Program-made: the position numbers and the translations under genes
The notes under the pieces: generated by a model
Seen by the model: only the letters and a program-made list of their open reading frames with translations
The model's database searches: none
Told to the model about the DNA's origin: nothing
Shown here: positions 41,418 to 49,251 of the stretch, one piece after another
How the letters are laid out: the number at the start of each line of letters is the position of its first letter
Position numbering within the stretch: the stretch's first letter is position 1
Assembly: GCF_003315205.1 (NCBI RefSeq)
Contig: NZ_QNRR01000019.1
Location: 1-64,000, forward strand
Direction of reading: 5' to 3'
Origin: Roseimicrobium gellanilyticum
GTDB lineage: Bacteria; Verrucomicrobiota; Verrucomicrobiia; Verrucomicrobiales; Verrucomicrobiaceae
DNA: 64,000 bases

Positions 41418-43165
41418 GTGTGCAGGTGCGCCTCCACAGGCTGATGCTGCGTGGGAGCGTGCTGACGCTCCTTCTCACAGGGTCATGGACCACGCCATGC
41501 AAAGCTCAAGCGAAGGAAGAAGGCGAGGTGCTCTACAATGGCATCCGCCTTCCGCAGCAGTGGCCTCCGCTGTTGGCCCCCGCCGCAGCCCAGACTCCCC
41601 AGCCGCCGCCCTACCTCACGCAGCGTCCGGAGTGCATTCCCATTGATGTCGGTCGGCAGCTCTTTGTGGATGACTTCCTCATCGCGAAGAGCACGCTCAC
41701 CCGGGAATTTCACCAACCCGTGAAGCACGTGGGCAATCCGCTGCTCGCACCTGAGGAGCCGTGGGAGATTGGCAAGACACGCCAGCCCATGGCCGCGCCC
41801 TTTAGTGATGGCGCATTCTTCAATCCAACCACCCAGCGCTTCCAACTCTGGCACATGGCGGGATGGTTCGATGGGACCGCGCTCGCCACCAGTGTGGACG
41901 GACTGAAGTGGGACCGCCAGCATTACGATGTGGTCCCCGGCACCAACCTTGTGGTGAAAGGCGAGCCCCAGTGGCGGCGGGATGGAGTATCCATCTGGCT
42001 GGACCACGACACGCAGAAACCGGAGGAACGCTACAAGATGTTTCTCTACGCTCGGTCCGGCGATCTGGGCGGCGAGCTCAGCAATGCCCCGGGCGGCACC
42101 CTGCACAGTTCGCCCGATGGCATTCACTGGACCATGCGTGGCGCGACCGGCAGCACCGGGGACAACACCACCTTCTTCTACAATCCCTTCCGCAAGGTGT
42201 GGGTCTTCAGCCACCGGACCAATCACAACCTGGAAGGCACCTCCGCCCGCACGCGCGGCTACACGGAACACAAAGACTTTTATGAGGCGCAGGGTGATGC
42301 GTGGAAGAAAGCACCACCCGTCTTCTGGGCTCGCTCTGACGATGCTGACAAACCCGACCCCGCAGGCTTGAGCATTCGTCCCCAGCTCTACAAAATCGAT
42401 GCCGTGGCGTATGAGAGCGTGATGCTCGGCCTCTTTGAGGTGCTCTACGGTCCGCACAACAACACCTGTGCGCAGGACGGCTATCCCAAGATCACCGAGC
42501 TTCAGGTCGCCTTCAGCCGGGATGGATTCCACTGGGACCGCCAGCAGCGGAAATCCTTCATCACCGCTTCGCGCAAGCCAGGTAATTGGGAGCGCGCCTA
42601 CGTGACCTCCACCGGCGGGTGCTGTCTCATCGTGGGAGACAGGCTGCACTTCTACTACGGTGCCTTTGAAGGCGACGAAACGCTGAAGGCCGCGGATGCA
42701 CCTGCAGGCAAGGGCATCTGGACCGGCATGTACGCCAAAGCCTCCACCGGACTCGCCACGCTGCGACGGGACGGATTCGCCTCCATGAATGCGGACGGGA
42801 ACGGCGGCACGCTGACCACCGTGCCCGTGCGCTTCCAGGGCAGTCACCTCTTCGTCAACATGGATGCTCCAGAAGGCTCGCTGCAGGTCGAGATTTTGAA
42901 TGAAGCAGGAAAGGTCATCGCTCCTTTCACGAAAGAAAACTGTGCCCCGCTCAAGTCAGATCACACCTGCCAGCCTGTCCGATGGAAGGACGCTCAAGGC
43001 TTGTCCACTCTGCAAGGCAAACCCGTACGCTTCCGCTTCCACCTCACCGATGGGAAGCTCTACGCCTTCTGGGTCAGCCCTGAAACCACCGGTGCCAGCC
43101 ATGGCTATGTCGGTGCTGGTGGCCCGGGATTCGAAAGTGCCATCGATACGGTGGGTCAGCGGTAG
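41414..43165 (+). CDS. Secreted propeller glycosidase-like protein, paralogue of the 31686 gene's second half
   Basis: 583 residues: an N-terminal leader (MLRGSVLTLLLTGSW, cleavage after CKAQA), then from about 75 a domain starting CIPIDVGRQLFVDDFLIAKST. It matches the C-terminal half of the 31686-34481 protein to the end (YAFWVSPETTGASHGYVGAGG). The fold is probably a five-bladed propeller of the GH32/GH43/GH68 kind; a catalytic triad cannot be assigned by eye. It overlaps the aldolase stop codon as ATGA, which ties a secreted protein to a cytoplasmic catabolic operon. Confidence 0.82.
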   Translation: MSVQVRLHRLMLRGSVLTLLLTGSWTTPCKAQAKEEGEVLYNGIRLPQQWPPLLAPAAAQTPQPPPYLTQRPECIPIDVGRQLFVDDFLIAKSTLTREFHQPVKHVGNPLLAPEEPWEIGKTRQPMAAPFSDGAFFNPTTQRFQLWHMAGWFDGTALATSVDGLKWDRQHYDVVPGTNLVVKGEPQWRRDGVSIWLDHDTQKPEERYKMFLYARSGDLGGELSNAPGGTLHSSPDGIHWTMRGATGSTGDNTTFFYNPFRKVWVFSHRTNHNLEGTSARTRGYTEHKDFYEAQGDAWKKAPPVFWARSDDADKPDPAGLSIRPQLYKIDAVAYESVMLGLFEVLYGPHNNTCAQDGYPKITELQVAFSRDGFHWDRQQRKSFITASRKPGNWERAYVTSTGGCCLIVGDRLHFYYGAFEGDETLKAADAPAGKGIWTGMYAKASTGLATLRRDGFASMNADGNGGTLTTVPVRFQGSHLFVNMDAPEGSLQVEILNEAGKVIAPFTKENCAPLKSDHTCQPVRWKDAQGLSTLQGKPVRFRFHLTDGKLYAFWVSPETTGASHGYVGAGGPGFESAIDTVGQR

Positions 43166-43193
43166 GGTCGAATACTCAAATGGCGAGTCGACA

Positions 43194-43403
43194 ATGAACT
43201 TCCCTATGGACGCAGAAGACAACTTTCATACTGCTCCTCTCCATGAGGAACTGAAACCCCACGAACAGGGAACTCTCGAATGCGCCCTCCTTGAGGGAAT
43301 GCGTTCACCTCATCGTGAGTACAACACCTCCGTTCTTCTGGAAATTCGGCAAGAAGCGCAAACAAGAATAAAGTCGCCGCACAGTTCCGGCGAAGAGGGC
43401 TGA
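43194..43403 (+). CDS. Possible small protein (69 aa), unknown
   Basis: An ATG 28 bases after the previous stop opens a 69-codon frame, acidic and charged, predicted helical in its second half (TSVLLEIRQEAQTRIK). Composition is plausible for a small regulator or antitoxin-like protein, but there is no family match and no clear ribosome binding site. It sits just before the repeat element at 43457. May be spurious. Confidence 0.3.
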   Translation: MNFPMDAEDNFHTAPLHEELKPHEQGTLECALLEGMRSPHREYNTSVLLEIRQEAQTRIKSPHSSGEEG

Positions 43404-43456
43404 AAGTAGCCACGCTCAAAACACTTATTGCAAATGTTGATTCGACAGTTGCATTC

Positions 43457-43722
43457 TTACGCCGAGGGCGTTGCACATTGTATAGCCCAAGGTAAGCGTC
43501 ACCGCGAAGCGGTAAGCGCCACCTTGGGTGCGACCCGTTGAGTTCTGTACGCTGAAAGCGTTCCACAAAAGGGTGCCTGACTGCTGACGTTCCACCCCCT
43601 TTGCGATTCCACAGCTTGTAGAACTCTTACAGAGTTCGGGCCCAAGCTTCCCGCAACCCAAGGTGGCGCCCGCTTCGCAGGCTGACCTTGGGCTGGGGAT
43701 GTACAACGCCTTCGGCGTACGA
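43457..43722. repeat. Long palindromic element with CCAAGGT/ACCTTGG core, copy 1
   Basis: Left end TTACGCCGAGGGCGTTGCAC ... AGCCCAAGGT is mirrored by ACCTTGGGCT ... TGTACAACGCCTTCGGCGTA at the right end. Inner CGCTGAAAGCGTTCCACAAA is also shared with the copy at 48417-48605. It lies in the 647-base gap 43166-43812; the remainder holds the small frame at 43194 and the short leader region of the SGNH gene. Confidence 0.8.
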
Positions 43723-43812
43723 CTTCGGGCACGCCAAAAATGATTGCTCTGATTCACCTCGGTGAAATTCCCCACCTCCCACCTCTGTATGATGTCTCCC
43801 ACATCCCCTCCC

Positions 43813-45102
43813 ATGATCCCTCGACTCCGTCCCATCCTCTTCGCAGGTCTCCTCGCCACCGTCTCCCTCCCCGCCTTCGGCGAAACGAAAGCCGTCCCGC
43901 AGGGCGTGAGCACCACGCTTCCTCAGAATGCCAAGCTCGCCATCGTGGGTGACTCCATCACCGAGCAGAAGCAGTACTCGAAGTTCATCGAGGTCTACCT
44001 GCTCGCCAGCGCGGGACGCCAAGACATCAAGGTCTTCCAGTACGGCTGGAGCGGCGAGCGCGCGGGCGGCTTTGCAGCGCGCATGGAGAATGACCTCTCC
44101 ACCTTCCAGCCCACCGCCATGACGCTGTGCTACGGCATGAACGACGGCAGCTACGTGGCCTACAGCCCAAACATCGGCAACGAGTATGAGAAGAACATGC
44201 GCGCCATCCTCACGAAGGCTGCACAACTCGGCGTGAAGAACATTGTGGCAGGTTCCCCGGGCGCGGTGGACACCAAGTACTACGCGAACAAGTCCACCGG
44301 CCCCGATGTCTACAACGACAACCTCGCCCACCTGCGCGACATCGACGCGAAGCTCGCCGCCGAATTCAAGACCGGCTTTGCCAACGTCCACGACGAGATG
44401 ATCAACGCCATGACCAAGGCCAAGGCCAAGCTCGGAGTGGACTACGACGTGTGCGGTCGCGATGGCGTGCACCCGAACTCCAACGGCCAGCTCCTCATGG
44501 CCCTCGCCTTCCTGAAGTCGCTGGGCCTCGATGGCAACATCGGCACCATCACCGTGGACCTGAAGGGCAGCGCCACTGCCACCGAAGGACACAAGGTCCT
44601 GAGCAGCGCCAACGGCAGCGCAGAACTCGAAAGCACCCGCTGGCCCTTCTGCTTCGAAGGCGATGCCAAGGGCGGCACCCGCAGCATCCTGTCCTTCTGC
44701 GACTTCAACGAGAAGCTGAATCGCTACACCCTCCAGGTGAAGAACCTCTCCGCTCCCAAGGCCAAGGTCACCTGGGGCAAGGAAACGAAGGAGTTCACCA
44801 AGGAACAACTCGCCTCCGGCATCAACCTCGCCGCGGAATTCACCAGCACACCTTTCGATGGTGCCTTCTCCAAGTTCTCCAGTGCTGTGGGTGCCAAGCA
44901 GTCCCAGGAAACCGTGATGATCAAGAACCTCATCACCCACTTCCGCTCCTTCGCCGGTGATGTGAAGGAGGACAAGGAATTCGCCAGCGCCCTCGAAGTG
45001 CTCAAGAAGAAGATGACCACCAAGCAGCAGACTCTCGACACCGAAGCCCGCAAGCTCCTCGTGCCCGTGAAGCACACCCTCAAGGTGGAAGCAGTGCAGT
45101 AA
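43813..45102 (+). CDS. Secreted SGNH/GDSL-family hydrolase
   Basis: About 429 residues. Signal peptide (PILFAGLLATVSLPAFGE), then the SGNH blocks: block I IVGDSIT with Ser48, block III GMNDG near 105, and block V DGVHPNSNG near 215 with the catalytic Asp and His. The C-terminal 200 residues (from about 235) are an added domain with FTSTPFDGAFSKFSSAVG and a helical end. It probably de-esterifies (for example deacetylates) an external polysaccharide. ATG 43813 puts the signal peptide first. A strong terminator follows at 45140-45172. Confidence 0.9.
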   Translation: MIPRLRPILFAGLLATVSLPAFGETKAVPQGVSTTLPQNAKLAIVGDSITEQKQYSKFIEVYLLASAGRQDIKVFQYGWSGERAGGFAARMENDLSTFQPTAMTLCYGMNDGSYVAYSPNIGNEYEKNMRAILTKAAQLGVKNIVAGSPGAVDTKYYANKSTGPDVYNDNLAHLRDIDAKLAAEFKTGFANVHDEMINAMTKAKAKLGVDYDVCGRDGVHPNSNGQLLMALAFLKSLGLDGNIGTITVDLKGSATATEGHKVLSSANGSAELESTRWPFCFEGDAKGGTRSILSFCDFNEKLNRYTLQVKNLSAPKAKVTWGKETKEFTKEQLASGINLAAEFTSTPFDGAFSKFSSAVGAKQSQETVMIKNLITHFRSFAGDVKEDKEFASALEVLKKKMTTKQQTLDTEARKLLVPVKHTLKVEAVQ

Positions 45103-45139
45103 ACGCAGTCTTTTTCAACTCAGATATCAATCACTCAAG

Positions 45140-45172
45140 AGAGCCCGCTGGACATCCGGCGGGCTCTTTTTT
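45140..45172 (+). terminator. Rho-independent terminator after the SGNH gene
   Basis: AGAGCCCGC (45140-45148) pairs with GCGGGCTCT (45159-45167), loop of ten bases, followed by a run of T residues. It lies 38 bases after the stop codon. Confidence 0.9.
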
Positions 45173-45271
45173 CACGACATTCCTTCGACATCGCCACTGT
45201 CCCAAGGACCAGGAACGCCTCACACCCGAATCCCTGACATTGCAAACACATGGATCAAAAACCCACCAAAC

Positions 45272-45365
45272 CTACTGACTACTGACTACTGACTACTGAC
45301 TACTGACTACTGACTACTGACTACTGACTACTGACTACTGACTACTGACTACTGACTACTGACTA
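45272..45365. repeat. 7-bp tandem repeat (CTACTGA, 13 copies)
   Basis: CTACTGA is repeated 13 times without a mismatch from 45272 to 45362 and then starts a 14th copy. The first three bases of that last copy (45363-45365) are the TAG stop codon of the minus-strand gene. Related degenerate copies lie at 1415-1458, 1961-1990 and 38504-38560. Confidence 0.95.
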
Positions 45366-45974
45366 CTTCCCCTTCTCTCCCACCTTCGGCGGCACATACC
45401 CGATGAACTCCTCCTTGTACTTGAACGACGCCACCACGTCCTCCAGCGCCACCGCATAGCGTGCACTCACATCCGCACTCTCGGCGCTCATCACCATGAA
45501 CGCCACCGCCTTCGGCATCTGCACATAGGCCACTCGCTCCACACGCGGATACGACTCCGTGGCGGGATATTCATTGATGAACCACTCCAGCCCCTCATTC
45601 GTCTTGCCCGACGCCACCAGACGATGCGTGAAGCCAGCACGCTGCTTCGTCATGTGCTCGATTGCCACTTTCACAAACTCCTTCGCATCTTCATGCGTCG
45701 TGCTGGCAATCTTCGCGTACATCACCACCGGCGCAGTATGCCACGTGGCGTCCTTCGGGTAGAGCACGCATGGAAGGCCATCCGCCGCACCCGACTTGTT
45801 GTCCAGCACCCAGCCATTGGGCGCCGCAATGGCAAATGCTGCCTTGGGTCCATACACCACACCGTTGGGGAAAGTCTCCGGCACGTCCGGCACCTGGGCC
45901 CTGAGCACTGCCGCAAACAGGCCGCAGGTCACAATGACGAGCGAAGCCAAGCCAAATCGGGATGCAGTCTTCAT
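45363..45974 (-). CDS. Secreted hypothetical protein
   Basis: About 203 residues: signal peptide (GLASLVIVTCGLFAAVLRAQ), then a compact domain with GPKAAFAIAAPNGWVLD and WFINEYPATESYPRVERVAYVQMPKAVAFMVMSAES. The pattern resembles small secreted proteins with a PsbP/MOG1-like fold, but I would not assert that. The stop codon TAG is supplied by the 7-bp tandem repeat. ATG 45980 two codons upstream is an equal alternative. It is divergent from the NHL protein gene. Confidence 0.7.
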   Translation of the reverse strand: MKTASRFGLASLVIVTCGLFAAVLRAQVPDVPETFPNGVVYGPKAAFAIAAPNGWVLDNKSGAADGLPCVLYPKDATWHTAPVVMYAKIASTTHEDAKEFVKVAIEHMTKQRAGFTHRLVASGKTNEGLEWFINEYPATESYPRVERVAYVQMPKAVAFMVMSAESADVSARYAVALEDVVASFKYKEEFIGYVPPKVGEKGK

Positions 45975-46069
45975 GTTCATTCAGGGATCGAGTGAAGGGC
46001 ACTCCCTGCATGTCCCCGCATGCCAGAATGTGACATTTCACCGAGCCTCCCCCCGCAGACAGATGTCAT

Positions 46070-46086
46070 TTTCACCCTGGGTGAAA
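46070..46086. promoter_or_regulatory. Palindrome TTTCACCCTGGGTGAAA, candidate operator
   Basis: Perfect 8-bp arms around one T, 78 bases before the NHL gene start and 96 bases before the divergent gene start. Position and symmetry suggest a repressor or activator site; no regulator gene is adjacent. Confidence 0.35.
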
Positions 46087-46163
46087 GCACTGCCTTTCTG
46101 CTTCTGTTTTCCTCTCCCGCCTTGTAATTTCTTGCTCTGCATCCCCCGTTTGATTTTCCTCCC

Positions 46164-47261
46164 ATGAAACTCCGACTCTCCCACGTCCTTCTCGCCTGCC
46201 TCGTCGCTGCCTCACTTCCAGCCCACGTCTCCGCTGCCGAGTGGACCATCGACACCTTCGCCGGTACAGGTGAGCAGGGCTTCAGCGGAGATGGTGGCCC
46301 GGCCACGAAGGCGAAGATGGACAATCCCTTCGGCGTCGTGCGCGGACCCGATGGCGCCCTCTGGTACACGGAATACACCGGTCACAAGATTCGCAAAGTG
46401 ACACCCGACGGCAAGATTCACACCATGGCTGGCACCGGCAAGAAAGGCCACACCGGCGATGGCGGTCCCGCACTCGAAGCCACGCTGAATCTCCCACACG
46501 AGATTCGCTTTGATAAAGACGGCAACTACTATCTCGCCGACATGGCCAATCACGCCATCCGCAAGGTCGATGGCAAGACCGGCATCATCACCACCTTCGC
46601 GGGCACCGGCACCGCAGGCTACAGCGGCGATGGTGGTCCTGCAAACAAGGCGCAGCTCAAGCAGCCACACAGCATCCAGTTCGATCTCGCCGGTGACCTC
46701 TACATTTGCGACATCGGCAACAACGTCATCCGCAAGGTGGACATGAAGACGGGGAACATCTCCACCTTCGCCGGTACTGGCAAGCCTGGTCCCACTCCCG
46801 ATGGCTCACCCATCGCAGGCACGCCGCTCAAGGGACCGCGCTCCATGGACTTCGACCCTCAGGGAAATCTCTGGCTTGCCACGCGTGAAGGAAACCAGGT
46901 CTTCAAGTTCGACCTGAAGGAAGGCAAGATTCACCACATCGCTGGCAACGGTCAGAAGGGGTTCACCGGCAACGGTGGCCCCGCCAAGGAGGCCTCCCTC
47001 TTCGGTCCCAAGGGCATTGCGCTTGATGCCGAAGGCAACGCCTGGCTCGCCGATACCGAAAGCCACAGCGTGCGCATGGTGGAAGCAAAGACCGGCAAAC
47101 TCCTCCTCATGGCAGGCACCGGCCAAAAAGGCGACGGCCCCGATGGCGACCCACTCAAGTGCGCCATGGCCCGCCTCCACGGCATCTACGTGGATAAGGA
47201 CGGCTCCGTTTACATCGGCGACAGCGAGGCGCATCGCGTGCGCGTGATGAAAAAGAAGTGA
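46164..47261 (+). CDS. Secreted NHL-repeat propeller protein
   Basis: 365 residues: signal peptide (HVLLACLVAASLPAHVSA) and six NHL-type blades, each with FAGTG...GFSGDGGPA and an IRKV or VRMV strand, for example GHKIRKVTPDG and NNVIRKVDMKTG. NHL propellers bind ligands or other proteins; some are lactonases, but no catalytic metal set is evident. It is followed after 59 bases by a second, diverged NHL gene on the same strand, so the two are probably cotranscribed paralogues. Confidence 0.87.
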   Translation: MKLRLSHVLLACLVAASLPAHVSAAEWTIDTFAGTGEQGFSGDGGPATKAKMDNPFGVVRGPDGALWYTEYTGHKIRKVTPDGKIHTMAGTGKKGHTGDGGPALEATLNLPHEIRFDKDGNYYLADMANHAIRKVDGKTGIITTFAGTGTAGYSGDGGPANKAQLKQPHSIQFDLAGDLYICDIGNNVIRKVDMKTGNISTFAGTGKPGPTPDGSPIAGTPLKGPRSMDFDPQGNLWLATREGNQVFKFDLKEGKIHHIAGNGQKGFTGNGGPAKEASLFGPKGIALDAEGNAWLADTESHSVRMVEAKTGKLLLMAGTGQKGDGPDGDPLKCAMARLHGIYVDKDGSVYIGDSEAHRVRVMKKK

Positions 47262-47320
47262 GAGCAAGTCATTGGTCACTGGTCATTCGCATTAGATAGA
47301 GATTTCACAGACTACCCGTC

Positions 47321-48388
47321 ATGCTTCGCATTTCCCCCCGACACTCCCTCATCCTCGCCACCGCGTTCGCGTTCACGGCGGCGACGTCAGCCTTTGCTGA
47401 CAAGCTCGTCCTCGTCGCCGGTGGCAGCAAAGACGCGGTGAACATTCCCGCCGTCGACGCCGTCCTCAAAGAACCCTTCGGCACCGAGTTCGATGCGGAA
47501 GGCAACATGTGGATCGTGGAGATGGTCTCCGGCAATCGCCTGCTCAAGGTGGACTCCACTGGCAAACTCTCGCACGTGGCCGGTCAGTTGAAGCCGGGCT
47601 TCTCCGGTGACGGCGGCCCGGCCATCGATGCTCAGTTCAATGGTCCGCACAATCTCGCCGTGCTGCCGAATGGGAACATCCTCATCGGCGACACATGGAA
47701 TGGTCTCGTACGTGAAGTGGATGTGAAAGCAGGCCGTGTCGCTCCGCTCAAGGGCTATGCCACTCCGCTCGACAAAGCCAAAGGCTCCGGCCCTTATTGC
47801 ATCACTCTCAACTTCACGGGCACGAAGCTCTACATCGCGAATCTGCGCCAGATTCAGGAACTCGACCTCACCACGGGCAATCTCAAAGTCGTGGCAGGCA
47901 ATGGACAGAAAGGCATACCCCAGGATGGCGCTCTCGCCACCGAAGCACCGCTGGTGGACCCCCGCGCTGTCGCCGTGGATCACGAGGGCCGCATCTACAT
48001 CCTCGAACGCAACGGCAATGCCCTGCGCGTGGTGGAAAAGGACGGACGCATCCGCACCGTGGTGAATGCCTCCGGCAAGAAGGGCGCGACCGGTGATGGC
48101 GCCGCCGCCATCGATGCCACCATGAATGGCCCCAAGCACATCTGCGTGGACCGCGACAACTCCGTGCTCATCGCCGATGCGGAGAATCACCTCATCCGCC
48201 GCTACGTGCCCAAGGACGGCAGCATCCAACGCGTGGCCGGCACGGGCAAGAAAGGCAATGCCGGTGAAGGTGGCGACCCGCTCAAGATCGAACTCGCCCG
48301 TCCGCACGGCGTCACCATCCACCCGAAGACCGGTGAACTCTACATCACCGACAGCTACAACAACCGCGTGCTGAAGATGGTGAAGTAA
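47321..48388 (+). CDS. Secreted NHL-repeat propeller protein, second copy
   Basis: 355 residues with a signal peptide (SLILATAFAFTAATSAFA) and NHL blades (HVAGQLKPGFSGDGGPA, LRVVEKDGRIRTVVNASG, IQRVAGTGKKGNAGEGGDP). It shares blade sequence and length with the upstream gene but is clearly diverged, consistent with an old tandem duplication. No catalytic site is evident. The 3' flank carries the palindromic element at 48417-48605. Confidence 0.87.
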   Translation: MLRISPRHSLILATAFAFTAATSAFADKLVLVAGGSKDAVNIPAVDAVLKEPFGTEFDAEGNMWIVEMVSGNRLLKVDSTGKLSHVAGQLKPGFSGDGGPAIDAQFNGPHNLAVLPNGNILIGDTWNGLVREVDVKAGRVAPLKGYATPLDKAKGSGPYCITLNFTGTKLYIANLRQIQELDLTTGNLKVVAGNGQKGIPQDGALATEAPLVDPRAVAVDHEGRIYILERNGNALRVVEKDGRIRTVVNASGKKGATGDGAAAIDATMNGPKHICVDRDNSVLIADAENHLIRRYVPKDGSIQRVAGTGKKGNAGEGGDPLKIELARPHGVTIHPKTGELYITDSYNNRVLKMVK

Positions 48389-48416
48389 AGTGGCTTCAAT
48401 CGAACTGCAGCCGTTT

Positions 48417-48605
48417 TTACGCCGAAGGCGTTGTACATTGCCCTAGCCCAAGGTCAGCCTGCGAAGCAGTCGCCACCTTGGGTGGGTACGGGAACTGTAC
48501 GAACTCTGAAAAAGTTCCACAGAAAGGTGGCCGGTGGAGATGGATGCTGCGCTACACCATCGGCGCCTTTGTGGAACGCTTTCGGCCTACTCGTTCATTT
48601 GATGC
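48417..48605. repeat. CCAAGGT/ACCTTGG palindromic element, copy 2
   Basis: Starts TTACGCCGAAGGCGTTGTAC, continues AGCCCAAGGT and CCACCTTGGGT, and has AAAGTTCCACAGAAAGGTGG and TTTGTGGAACGCTTTCGGC as an inner stem. It matches the left two thirds of the element at 43457-43722. It fills most of the 290-base gap before the phosphatase gene. Confidence 0.78.
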
Positions 48606-48678
48606 ACATTCCGATGACAACACCATAGACACCTGATGCGCATCTTCCCTGCTTGGGGTACCATCAAATCCACGCGCC

Positions 48679-49194
48679 ATGCCATCTCCTGCCCAAACAG
48701 ATCTCTGGTGGGTCATCCCCGGCTCACTCGCGGGCACATCAATGCCCTTCGTGCATCCAGACCGGCATGAGTCTCCCAGCTCCACGCTCGAAGCCTTCCC
48801 GGACGAATTGCCCGCACTGTGGGAGGCGGGCATCCGTGCCGTGGTCTCCCTGCTGAACATGCGCTCCGCGGAGTCCGCCTACACGGCCGCGGGCTTCTCC
48901 TATCTCTGCCTGCCCATCACAGATGGACTCGCACCAAGCGTGGAGCAGTTCCGCACCTTCATGGATTTCACCCGCGAGCAGCATGCACAGGGCCGGGCAG
49001 TGGCCGTGCACTGCGTCGCTGGCATCGGTCGCACGGGCACCATGCTCGCTGGGCATCTCATCTGCAACGGCATGGGACCGGACGAAGCCATCACCCAAGT
49101 CCGCAAGCTGCGCCCCGGTGCCGTCGAGACCTTTCCCCAGATGCGCTTTCTTCACGCTCTGGCACGGGACCTCCAGCAGAACCCATCTTCCTGA
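48679..49194 (+). CDS. Dual-specificity (PTP-fold) protein phosphatase
   Basis: 171 residues, cytoplasmic. The P-loop HCVAGIGRTG gives Cys112 and Arg118, and Asp82 in PITDGLAP is the likely general acid. This is the compact DSP/PTP-like fold found in bacteria. It could dephosphorylate proteins, RNA or phospholipids; there is no partner kinase nearby. The start is ATG 48679. It is convergent with the TIGR02597-like gene, leaving 57 bases between stops. Confidence 0.88.
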   Translation: MPSPAQTDLWWVIPGSLAGTSMPFVHPDRHESPSSTLEAFPDELPALWEAGIRAVVSLLNMRSAESAYTAAGFSYLCLPITDGLAPSVEQFRTFMDFTREQHAQGRAVAVHCVAGIGRTGTMLAGHLICNGMGPDEAITQVRKLRPGAVETFPQMRFLHALARDLQQNPSS

Positions 49195-49251
49195 CGACGC
49201 AGGAAGACGGTCCTGCCAAAGCCCAACTCAAGGGAAATCCTTGTTGCCCTC

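Noticed and set aside
41483-42847. A 454-codon open frame opposite the propeller gene
   Set aside because: An antisense shadow; the plus-strand frame is homologous to the first sialidase's second half and coupled to the aldolase.
30120-43165. Classical sialic-acid (nan) operon
   Set aside because: The aldolase is HpcH/HpaI, not the Schiff-base NanA type; no NanE, NanK, NanT or TRAP components were seen, so naming it nan would be unsupported.
45272-45365. CRISPR-like direct repeats
   Set aside because: The 7-bp units have no spacers and no cas genes are nearby; this is a simple tandem repeat.
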